Below, piece by piece: positions 29,200 through 36,874 of a stretch of 64,000 nt of DNA. Each line of letters opens with the position of its first letter. Positions within the stretch are counted from its first letter, which is position 1. The notes under the pieces were generated by a model. That model worked only from the letters and a program-made list of their open reading frames with translations, ran no database searches and was not told the DNA's origin. Position numbers and translations under genes: made by a program. This stretch comes from Sphingorhabdus sp. (GTDB lineage Bacteria > Pseudomonadota > Alphaproteobacteria > Sphingomonadales > Sphingomonadaceae): positions 310,001-374,000 of the forward strand of contig JANQNO010000002.1 of assembly GCA_028279555.1 (NCBI GenBank), written 5' to 3'.

Positions 29200-29214
29200 T
29201 TAAGAAAACCTTAA
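29200..29214. promoter_or_regulatory. CtrA-box-like site TTAA-GAAAACC-TTAA
   Basis: Exact TTAA-N7-TTAA, about 63 bp upstream of the RcnB-like gene start. Confidence 0.55.
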
Positions 29215-29307
29215 CATTTAATGCCGTTTAAAGCCAATCGCCGGAATGTAAAATGGACACACTTTCCGGGCTCTGTCCCAATTTGGCGCAGTTTGATGGA
29301 AAATGCC

Positions 29308-29790
29308 TTACAGCCGCATAGCCAACAGCGAAGCCAATGCCTCGATCCCGGCCCTGTCTTCCGCATCGAAGCGGGCGATTCCCGGGCTGTCCAGATCGAT
29401 TACACAGCTTACTTCGCCATAGCGTTTGACCGGTACGACCAGTTCTGACCGGCTGTCGGCGTCGCAGACAATATGCCCCGGATAGGCATGAACATCGTCA
29501 ACCAGCCGTGTCTCGCCGCTTTTGGCGGCCTTGCCGCATACGCCTTCGCCAAGGGCGATACGAATGCATGCGGCCTTGCCCTGAAACGGGCCAAGCACCA
29601 GTTCTTCATCGGCCATCCGGTAAAAACCGGCCCAGTTGATGTTGGGCAGAAACTGCCAGAGAAGCGATGCGACATTGGCCATATTGGCAATCGGATCAGG
29701 CTCTCCGTCGGTGATGGCATCGGCGGCTTTCAACAGCTCTTCATAGAGTTCGGGTTTGGGCAGTGAATGATCAATTTCAAAAGTATACAT
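29308..29790 (-). CDS. msrC: GAF-domain free methionine-(R)-sulfoxide reductase (fRMsr-like)
   Basis: NWAGFYRMADEELVLGPFQGKAACIRIALGEGVCGKAA...DVHAYPGHIVCDADSRSELVVPV; conserved cysteines. Confidence 0.85.
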   Translation of the reverse strand: MYTFEIDHSLPKPELYEELLKAADAITDGEPDPIANMANVASLLWQFLPNINWAGFYRMADEELVLGPFQGKAACIRIALGEGVCGKAAKSGETRLVDDVHAYPGHIVCDADSRSELVVPVKRYGEVSCVIDLDSPGIARFDAEDRAGIEALASLLAMRL

Positions 29791-29804
29791 GCCGAATTTC
29801 CTAT

Positions 29805-30206
29805 TCAGTCGTAGCTGACTTTGCCACGATTTTTCTTGATCTGCGAGCGCGCCTTCTTCCTGTCCACGCGCCGCGCTTTCGCTGCCCGGCTCGGCTTCGT
29901 TTTGACGCGTCTGGCCCGGCGCTCATGCGCCTTTTCGATCAGCTCGCTCACACGCCGCCTTGCTTCGTCGCGGTTGGCTTCACGGGTCCGGTGGCTGCGC
30001 GCCGTCACCACCAGCTTGCCGGCGGCGGTTAGCTTGCTGCCCGCGAGCTCTTTGAGCTTTCGATATGCATAGGGTGCGAGACCCAGCGCATGGATATCGA
30101 CCCGAAGCTGGCAGGCAGTGGCGACCTTGTTCACATTCTGCCCGCCCGGCCCGGTCGAGGCGAGAAAAGATTCTTCGATCACGTCTTCTGGAAGATTGAA
30201 CGCCAT
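29805..30206 (-). CDS. arfB: Alternative ribosome-rescue peptidyl-tRNA hydrolase ArfB
   Basis: FLASTGPGGQNVNKVATACQLR GGQ motif and basic C-terminal tail. Confidence 0.92.
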   Translation of the reverse strand: MAFNLPEDVIEESFLASTGPGGQNVNKVATACQLRVDIHALGLAPYAYRKLKELAGSKLTAAGKLVVTARSHRTREANRDEARRRVSELIEKAHERRARRVKTKPSRAAKARRVDRKKARSQIKKNRGKVSYD

Positions 30207-30278
30207 AGCGATGCTAATGGCAGGGCAGCCTCGCGCTGTCGAGCGAGCGAAGCGCGAGACTGCTCAAAAGGCGGGTTT

Positions 30279-30860
30279 TCAGGCGGCCAACCGTTCGATT
30301 TCTGCTGAGGCCTTGGCCATCGCTTCGTCGCCGATCACCATCTGCTGTCCTCCATCGATTACGGTAACGCCGGTGATGCCGACAAAGCCAAGAATGAATT
30401 TCAGATATCCGGACGCAAAGTCTGCATCGCTGCCCAGCTCGGTTCCGCCAGACGTGATGATGAGGAAAGCTCTTTTGCTTTCGAGCAGCCCGGCAGGGCC
30501 ATTCTCGGTATATTGAAATGTCAGCTTTGCACGGACAATCTGGTCGATCCATGCCTTGAGCGCGGCAGGCACACCGAAATTGTAGATCGGCGTTGCAATC
30601 AGGAGCGCGTCGGCGTCCTGTAGCTCCTCGACCAGCGCATCGGAAGCGGCAAGCTTCGCATTCTGTTCCGCGCTTCTTTCGCTCGCATCGGTGAAATTTG
30701 CACCGATCCAGTCCTGGTCCACAAAGGCGGGCGCATCATCAGCGAGATCGCGGTGGACAAGTTTTTCCGGTGCCAGTTTGGCAACCAGTTCATTGGCAAG
30801 CGCGCGGGAAGTCGATCCATCCTTGCGGCCGCTGGCATCGATGCGAAGTAGAGTAGTCAT
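30279..30860 (-). CDS. azoR: FMN-dependent NADH:quinone oxidoreductase / azoreductase
   Basis: LLRIDASGRKDGSTSRALANELV, ADALLIATPIYNFGVPAALKAWIDQIVRAKLTFQYTENGPAGLL. Confidence 0.92.
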   Translation of the reverse strand: MTTLLRIDASGRKDGSTSRALANELVAKLAPEKLVHRDLADDAPAFVDQDWIGANFTDASERSAEQNAKLAASDALVEELQDADALLIATPIYNFGVPAALKAWIDQIVRAKLTFQYTENGPAGLLESKRAFLIITSGGTELGSDADFASGYLKFILGFVGITGVTVIDGGQQMVIGDEAMAKASAEIERLAA

Positions 30861-30941
30861 TGAAGTTTCCTTTCAGAAGATTGGTTGGGAAAGAAGGAGG
30901 GCGCGCCGCGATTTAGGGGCTGCGGCGCGCCCTTTTAGGAA

Positions 30942-31661
30942 TCAGGCGGCGTCCACGAGGATGATCTCGCTGTCGTCAAGCGCGGTGATAACCACCTCGC
31001 CTTCGCGCATGGCGACGCCGTCGCGGGCATTGGCCTGCTTGCCATTCACCTCGATCGCTCCGGTGGCTGCGACGAGATAGGCATGGCGATGCGCGCCGAT
31101 TTCATGCGTTACGCTTTCGCCAGCGTGCAGCGTTGCACCCATCACACGGGCCGGGGTGCGGATAGGCAGCGCGCCATCATCCGTCTCGAAACCGCTGGCC
31201 AGTATTTGCAGGCTGCCTGCACGATTGCCTTTGGGAAAAGGCTTCGCGCCCCAGCTGGGCGAACCGCCGCGCCGATCGGGAATGATCCAGATCTGGAAGA
31301 TTGCGGTGTCTTCGTCTTCGAGATTATATTCCGAATGGCGTAGGCCGCTGCCAGCGCTCATCACCTGGACATCGCCAGCCTCCGTGCGGCCCTTGTTGCC
31401 CATACTGTCCTCATGGGTGATCGCGCCGCTGCGGACATAGGTGATGATTTCCATATCCTGGTGCGGATGAGGCGGGAAACCGCTCTGCGGCTGGATGATG
31501 TCGTCATTCCACACGCGGATTGATCCCCAGCCCATGCGCGATTGGTCATAATAGTCGGCGAAGGAAAAATGATGATGCGCATCGAGCCAGCCATGGTTCG
31601 CCGCGCCGAGCGAAGCGAAGGGGCGAATATCGATGTCTGCTCTCGTCTTGGTATCTGCCAT
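30942..31661 (-). CDS. Pirin family protein
   Basis: GAANHGWLDAHHHFSFADYYDQSRMGWGSIRVWNDD, GFPPHPHQDMEIITYV; start at MADTKTRAD. Confidence 0.93.
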   Translation of the reverse strand: MADTKTRADIDIRPFASLGAANHGWLDAHHHFSFADYYDQSRMGWGSIRVWNDDIIQPQSGFPPHPHQDMEIITYVRSGAITHEDSMGNKGRTEAGDVQVMSAGSGLRHSEYNLEDEDTAIFQIWIIPDRRGGSPSWGAKPFPKGNRAGSLQILASGFETDDGALPIRTPARVMGATLHAGESVTHEIGAHRHAYLVAATGAIEVNGKQANARDGVAMREGEVVITALDDSEIILVDAA

Positions 31662-31741
31662 TGGATGTCTCCTGGTCGTCGCGGGGCAGGGGCCCTGCTT
31701 GTTGTTGCCATCCATATGGGCGGTATCGATAAGCCTTGAAA

Positions 31742-31769
31742 TAGAAACATTGGAAACATATTGTTTCTA
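31742..31769. promoter_or_regulatory. Perfect 8-bp inverted repeat TAGAAACA-N12-TGTTTCTA between pirin and LysR genes (putative LysR operator)
   Basis: Direct reading; lies between divergent starts. Confidence 0.65.
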
Positions 31770-31787
31770 CAATTGATCTAATAGGAG

Positions 31788-32690
31788 ATGGTCTTGACCT
31801 TGCCCGATTTCGAAGCCTGGGCGATTTTTGCGAGCGTCGTCGAACATGATAGCTTTACCGGCGCAGCGCGCGCGCTCGGCATGTCGAAGGCAACCATATC
31901 GAAGGCCGTCACGCGGCTGGAGAACGATATCGGTGCGCCGCTTTTCCACCGTAGTTCGCGCCGGCTGACGTTGACAGAAACGGGCAAGGAGCTCGTTGAT
32001 CATGCACGCCGGATTGTCGTCGAGGGCGAAGCAGCCATGGATGCCGCGCGTGAAGAGGCGGGCGAGCTGTCGGGCATGATCCGCCTGGCGGCACCGATGA
32101 GCTTTGGCATCGGGCAAGTCGCACCGATACTTGGCGAGTTTCTCTGCGCGCATCGGGGCGTCAATATCGATCTGCAGCTCAGCGATGCCCAGACCGATCT
32201 GATCGGCGAGGGCTATGATCTAGCTCTGCGCATCGCCGAGATGCCGGACAGTTCGCTGCGCGCACGCAAATTGCGCGATGTGACGCTGCATACAGTGGCC
32301 AGTCCGGCCTATCTGTCGCAATATGGCGAGCCGACACATCCCGCGCAGCTGGGCGAGCATCGCTGTCTCAGCTATTCCTTCTCTCGCAAGGCTGAAATCT
32401 GGGATTATGGCCATGCGGATGGCAGCAAGATATCGGTCCGCGCCGAAGGCCCGCTGCAAATCAACAATGGAGAGGCGATGCTGCCGACCATCTGCGATGG
32501 CGTTGGAATAGCGCGCCTCCCGGATTTTATTGCCGACAGGGAGATTTCGGCCGGCAGGATAAAACCGATCCTGGCCGACTGGTCGCCCGGCCGCCTTGCG
32601 CTGCATCTTGTGACGCCGCCAAGTCGCTTGCGAACGCGCCGCGTTGCCGCACTGATCGACTATCTGGCGGAGAAGCTGTCGGCGAAATAG
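31788..32690 (+). CDS. LysR family transcriptional regulator
   Basis: LPDFEAWAIFASVVEHDSFTGAARALGMSKATISKAVTRLENDIGAPLFHRSSRRLTLTETG. Confidence 0.94.
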   Translation: MVLTLPDFEAWAIFASVVEHDSFTGAARALGMSKATISKAVTRLENDIGAPLFHRSSRRLTLTETGKELVDHARRIVVEGEAAMDAAREEAGELSGMIRLAAPMSFGIGQVAPILGEFLCAHRGVNIDLQLSDAQTDLIGEGYDLALRIAEMPDSSLRARKLRDVTLHTVASPAYLSQYGEPTHPAQLGEHRCLSYSFSRKAEIWDYGHADGSKISVRAEGPLQINNGEAMLPTICDGVGIARLPDFIADREISAGRIKPILADWSPGRLALHLVTPPSRLRTRRVAALIDYLAEKLSAK

Positions 32691-32700
32691 CTGTGAGAAA

Positions 32701-33315
32701 TCACAGCTTTTGCGCGACGGCTTTCTTCAATGCCGGCAGAACATCTTCTTCAAACCATGGGTTTCGCTTCATCCAACCAACCACGCGCCATGATGGGTGG
32801 GGCAGGGGAAAGACATTCGTGCCAAATGCAGCAAAATTGCGAACCCGCTCGGAGAGCGATTCCTTCTTCGCCTCCGGCAGATAATGGTTCTGCGCATAGC
32901 TGCCGACGAGCAGCGTCAACCTGTCATCAGGCAGGACGTCCAATATGCGCTCATGCCAGAGCGGTGCGCATTCGTTGCGCGGCGGCAGGTCGCCGCTCTT
33001 GCCTTTGCCCGGATAGCAAAAGCCCATGGGCATCAATGCAACCTTCTTCTCGTCGTAGAAATCTTGAGGAGCAATGCCGGTCCATTCGCGCAGTCGCTCG
33101 CCGCTAGGATCGTCCCAGGGAACTCCCGTTGCATGCACCTTGCTGCCCGGGGCTTGGCCGATGATCAGGATTCTGGCGGTGGAACCGAATTGCACAACGG
33201 GACGCGGTCCAGCCGGCAGATGCTCGGCGCAATGGGTGCAGGCCGATATTTCCTTTCGCAACTTTGGGGCTGCATCAGGCAACGACGGGTTCCAGCATGG
33301 TGATGGTTCCCGCAT
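32701..33315 (-). CDS. Uracil-DNA glycosylase superfamily protein (start uncertain)
   Basis: ILIIGQAPGSKVHATGVPWDDPSGERLREW, MPMGFCYPGKGKSGDLPPR, LPHPSWR. Confidence 0.9.
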   Translation of the reverse strand: MREPSPCWNPSLPDAAPKLRKEISACTHCAEHLPAGPRPVVQFGSTARILIIGQAPGSKVHATGVPWDDPSGERLREWTGIAPQDFYDEKKVALMPMGFCYPGKGKSGDLPPRNECAPLWHERILDVLPDDRLTLLVGSYAQNHYLPEAKKESLSERVRNFAAFGTNVFPLPHPSWRVVGWMKRNPWFEEDVLPALKKAVAQKL

Positions 33316-34357
33316 CGGCATCAATTTCAGCGGCGACGCCCACCGGGATACAATATTGATTGCGGACATGGCCAAAATTGGCTCCGGTGAAAGCCGGAAT
33401 GCCGAGCGGAGCGATTTTTTGCTGCAGCACCGCCTCTAGTGAGAAGCTTCCCGGCACGTCTGGATCGCGATTGCTGCAGCGGGTACATTGTCCGAAAACG
33501 AAACCCGACAGCTGCCGCAATATACCGGCCTGCCCCAGCTGGGTGAGCATTCGGTCTATCCGGTATTCGGCCTCGTCGATATCTTCGAGGAAAAGGATCG
33601 CGCCTTTGAAATCGGGGAGCCAGCCGGTTCCGACCAATGCATTGAGCACGGTAAGATTGCCGCCGAGCAAAGTTCCTCTGGCTTTACCCACGCCAATGGT
33701 CAGTTTGGGCCAAGCGGGTTCGGCCTTCTCGATTTCCGGTTCCCCGTCCGGCGGCTGCAAATCCGGCAAGCTACCTGGCGGTAGCGGCGGCCGGCCCAAC
33801 GCCGGTGTTCCTGCATCAAAGGCCAGGGAGCGAAAGCTGTTTTCGCTGTTCTCCCACCAGCTGCTGGTCGCATTGGGACCGTGAATCGTGGCAAATCCGC
33901 ATTTGGTCTGAATGGCCATATGGAGCGCGGTGATGTCGCTATAGCCGACAAGCAGTTTGGGATTGGCGCGAATGGCATCCCAATCGAGATAGGGTAAGAT
34001 ACGCGCTGCGCCCCAACCGCCGCGCAGCGCAAACAATGCCTTGATATTGTTGTCGGCAAACATGGCATTGATATCGGCGGCGCGCGCATGATCACCGCCA
34101 GCCAGATAGCCGAACTGCCTGTTTACATTCGCGCCGCGTATTGGATCGAGGCCGAGTGCGCGTATCGCTTCTTCGGCGCGGGCAATGTCGCTTTCACCGT
34201 CCACTGGAGAGGCCGGAGCGACAATCCCCACCCGGTCTCCGGCTTGCAATCTTGCTGGCTTGCGGATGCGGGGCTGGGCAGCGGTTTCGAAAGCTGCCAT
34301 CTGGCTGGCAAGGATACCGCCTGCCATTGCCGCCATTATCTGCCGGCGCGTCGTCAT
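33275..34357 (-). CDS. S66 family LD-carboxypeptidase, probable Tat substrate
   Basis: Twin-arginine-like MTTRRQIMAAMAGGILASQ; VGIVAPASP, FALRGGWGAARILPYLDWD, VGYSDITALH, FLEDIDEAEYRIDRML. Confidence 0.9.
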   Translation of the reverse strand: MTTRRQIMAAMAGGILASQMAAFETAAQPRIRKPARLQAGDRVGIVAPASPVDGESDIARAEEAIRALGLDPIRGANVNRQFGYLAGGDHARAADINAMFADNNIKALFALRGGWGAARILPYLDWDAIRANPKLLVGYSDITALHMAIQTKCGFATIHGPNATSSWWENSENSFRSLAFDAGTPALGRPPLPPGSLPDLQPPDGEPEIEKAEPAWPKLTIGVGKARGTLLGGNLTVLNALVGTGWLPDFKGAILFLEDIDEAEYRIDRMLTQLGQAGILRQLSGFVFGQCTRCSNRDPDVPGSFSLEAVLQQKIAPLGIPAFTGANFGHVRNQYCIPVGVAAEIDADAGTITMLEPVVA

Positions 34358-34484
34358 CCTTACTCTGCTTCCCATCGGCCTATCTTGCCGCGAATTTTAC
34401 AAAATTGCTTGTCATTTTTCGCAAATTGCATCCAACTGACGTTCAAACGGGCGCTCGCGTGAATTTTTTTTCGCAGCATCAAGC

Positions 34485-34548
34485 GACTCTGAAACCCGCA
34501 GAATTGAGTCGTTTCAGCGTTTTTTGATGTCGAGCGACTCGCGGATTC
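34485..34548. promoter_or_regulatory. Cluster of four GANTC (CcrM methylation) sites upstream of ctrA
   Basis: GACTC 34485, GAGTC 34506, GACTC 34536, GATTC 34544. Confidence 0.7.
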
Positions 34549-34555
34549 TCTAAGG

Positions 34556-34599
34556 TTAACCCCAAATTAACCTTTTCAGTTCATCTCCCTTATGGTTAA
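34556..34599. promoter_or_regulatory. CtrA-box-like sites: TTAA-CCCCAAA-TTAA (34556-34570) plus inverted half-site ATGGTTAA (34592-34599)
   Basis: Exact TTAA-N7-TTAA and TTAACCAT half-site upstream of ctrA. Confidence 0.65.
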
Positions 34600-34675
34600 T
34601 AAATGCCGAAGCGCGTCGTTACCAATTTGAAAGACGGGTTTCGGGGGACTTAAATTTTCAAGAGGGGTTTGCCTC

Positions 34676-35371
34676 ATGCGGGTGCTTTTAATCGAAGATG
34701 AACCGACAACTGCGAAGGCCATCGAAATGATGCTCGCGACAGAGGGCTTCAATGTATACACCACCGATCTGGGCGAAGAAGGCCTCGATCTCGGCAAGCT
34801 GTATGATTACGACATCATTCTGCTCGATCTGAATCTACCCGACATGCATGGTTATGATGTTCTCAAAAAACTGCGCGTGGCCAAGGTGCAAACACCCGTA
34901 CTTATTCTTTCCGGTATCAGCGAAATGGACAGCAAGGTTCGGTCCTTCGGCTTCGGTGCCGATGATTATGTGACCAAGCCATTTCACCGTGAAGAACTGG
35001 TTGCCCGCATTCATGCCGTTGTTCGCCGCTCGAAAGGGCATTCGCAGTCGGTCATCCGTACCGGCAAGCTCGCCGTCAATCTCGATGCCAAGACCGTCGA
35101 AGTCGATGGTGCCCGTGTGCATCTAACCGGCAAGGAATATGCAATGCTCGAGCTACTGAGCCTGCGCAAGGGCACGACGCTGACCAAGGAAATGTTCCTG
35201 AACCACCTGTATGGCGGCATGGACGAACCGGAACTGAAAATCATCGACGTCTTCATCTGCAAACTGCGCAAGAAACTGGCGCTGGCCTGTGGCGGCGACA
35301 ACTATATCGAAACGGTTTGGGGGCGCGGCTATGTGTTGCGCGATGTTGAGGAAGAAGCCAAAGTCGCCTGA
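34676..35371 (+). CDS. ctrA: Cell-cycle response regulator CtrA
   Basis: [67 protein letters not shown]...GYVLRD closely matches CtrA. Confidence 0.97.
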   Translation: MRVLLIEDEPTTAKAIEMMLATEGFNVYTTDLGEEGLDLGKLYDYDIILLDLNLPDMHGYDVLKKLRVAKVQTPVLILSGISEMDSKVRSFGFGADDYVTKPFHREELVARIHAVVRRSKGHSQSVIRTGKLAVNLDAKTVEVDGARVHLTGKEYAMLELLSLRKGTTLTKEMFLNHLYGGMDEPELKIIDVFICKLRKKLALACGGDNYIETVWGRGYVLRDVEEEAKVA

Positions 35372-35413
35372 GGCGGCCAAAGTGATTTAACGCAATACAC
35401 CCGCGAATAGGAA

Positions 35414-35450
35414 GGGAGCGTTGTCAGATGGCGGCGCTCCCTTACTTTTA
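35414..35450 (+). terminator. Putative terminator of ctrA
   Basis: GGGAGCG...CGCTCCC hairpin followed by TTACTTTTATTT. Confidence 0.6.
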
Positions 35451-35460
35451 TTTGGTCGGG

Positions 35461-35689
35461 CTAACGATTCCGTTGCGGCAGGCCGGCAAAGGTTACGATA
35501 CTTTCCCGGCCATCCTGTGATATGGCCGCAACGCCGAAGAAATGATCGTCAACGACGATGCCGGATTCTTGTTTGCAGGTGCAAGCGGCTGGACGAATTC
35601 GGCTCTGCTGTCCTGTTTTTGTGCCTGTGCCAACACAGGCGAAGCGAATGCAAACATGATGCTGCTTGCGGCAGAGCGATCTTTTCCAT
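35461..35689 (-). pseudogene. Frameshifted remnant of a small secreted protein
   Basis: Three-frame read: MEKIALPQAA / SSIMFAFASPVLAQAQKQDSRAEFVQPLAPAN / KQESGIVVDDHFFGVAAISQDGRESIVTFAGLPQRNR*; length 229 nt (3n+1), needing two same-direction frame shifts. Confidence 0.35.
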
Positions 35690-35708
35690 TAGCAGTGGGA
35701 CTAACGCC

Positions 35709-36485
35709 TCAGGTCTGCAAATACCAGCGTTCTCCGCCTTCCAGGCCAACAGCGGTTAGCTTGCCGGTATCCCAGGCGCCGGTGTCGATGCCGATCCTGC
35801 TGCGTTTTTCGCGAACCTTCTTGTAGATCGTATGGCCGTAGACAACGACCTTCTCAAAGTCGCCGCGATAGTTGAGGAATTCACCGCGGATCCAGCGCAG
35901 ATCCTCCGCTTCCTGTTGCGGCAAGGGAACTTCGGGCCGGATTCCGGCATGCACGAATAGATAGTCGCCAACGACGATCTGATCTTCGAAACTCTCGATG
36001 AATTCCAGATGTTCCTCGGGAACGATTTCTGGCAGTTTTTTGGTGAGCTGCTTCATATCCAGTTCGCGATACTCCTTCTTCGAAATCGGATAGCTCAAAA
36101 TCGTTTCTTCGCCGCCGATGCGCAGGAAGAAGCGGGTCACTTTTTTGTCTTGTCTCCGGCAGGCTTTCAAGAAAACCTCTTCATGATTGCCCATAAGAAA
36201 CCGGACATTGTGCGGCTGCTTTTTTTTGAGCTTGATCGCCTTTTCGATCACCCCTGCGCTGTCGGGGCCGCGATCCACCAGATCGCCCAGAAAAATTATG
36301 TGCGTGCTGGCCGGACCGCGTTCTTCATCATCTGCCTCGATCTGCTTCAGCAATTTTTTAAGCAGGTCTTTGCGCCCATGAATGTCGCCGATGGCATATA
36401 CGCGCATCCCGTCTGGCACGCGCGCAGCATCGAGCGGCTTCTTCTTTTTTCCTTTGCGAGACAACAGTCCGAACATGACGCCCAC
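35709..36485 (-). CDS. Metallophosphoesterase (PP1/PP2A-type serine/threonine phosphatase fold)
   Basis: VYAIGDIHGRKDLL, IFLGDLVDRGPDSAGVI, FLMGNHEEVFL, VVVYGHT. Confidence 0.93.
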   Translation of the reverse strand: MGVMFGLLSRKGKKKKPLDAARVPDGMRVYAIGDIHGRKDLLKKLLKQIEADDEERGPASTHIIFLGDLVDRGPDSAGVIEKAIKLKKKQPHNVRFLMGNHEEVFLKACRRQDKKVTRFFLRIGGEETILSYPISKKEYRELDMKQLTKKLPEIVPEEHLEFIESFEDQIVVGDYLFVHAGIRPEVPLPQQEAEDLRWIRGEFLNYRGDFEKVVVYGHTIYKKVREKRSRIGIDTGAWDTGKLTAVGLEGGERWYLQT

Positions 36486-36625
36486 CCTCTAGGCAGATCA
36501 TCTTTCCAGCACAAGCCAGCTTTGACTGCCGAAGGAGATCAAGAGCGATCTTCACAATTGGACAAGTTTTGCGAAATATATATGCTGCCCGTTAAGTCCG
36601 AGTCTTTCACTACAAGGAGAGAAAT

Positions 36626-36793
36626 GTGAGCAGCAGCCATTTGGTCGCCCTGAAACAAAAACATGCTGAGCTGGAAAGCCGGCTCGAACAGGAAGAAGCA
36701 AGACCAATGCCCGATGAGTTGCTGATCCATGATCTCAAAAAACAAAAACTGAAACTGAAAGACGCAATGGTTCGGGAAGCCCAACCGGCCTGA
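36626..36793 (+). CDS. YdcH family protein (DUF465), GTG start; below the ORF track length cutoff
   Basis: VSSSHLVALKQKHAELESRLEQEEARPMPDELLIHDLKKQKLKLKDAMVREAQPA*; AAGGAGAG RBS upstream; DUF465 pattern. Confidence 0.85.
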   Translation: MSSSHLVALKQKHAELESRLEQEEARPMPDELLIHDLKKQKLKLKDAMVREAQPA

Positions 36794-36874
36794 CAAATCC
36801 GGCTTTCGTCAAAAAGGCGAAAATCCGATTCGTGATACTCGCGATGGCGAACTTGTTCTGCTAGGCAAGGCGCT

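Noticed and set aside
35421-35759. 112-aa plus-strand ORF downstream of ctrA
   Set aside because: Overlaps the ctrA terminator hairpin and the phosphoesterase stop; composition not protein-like
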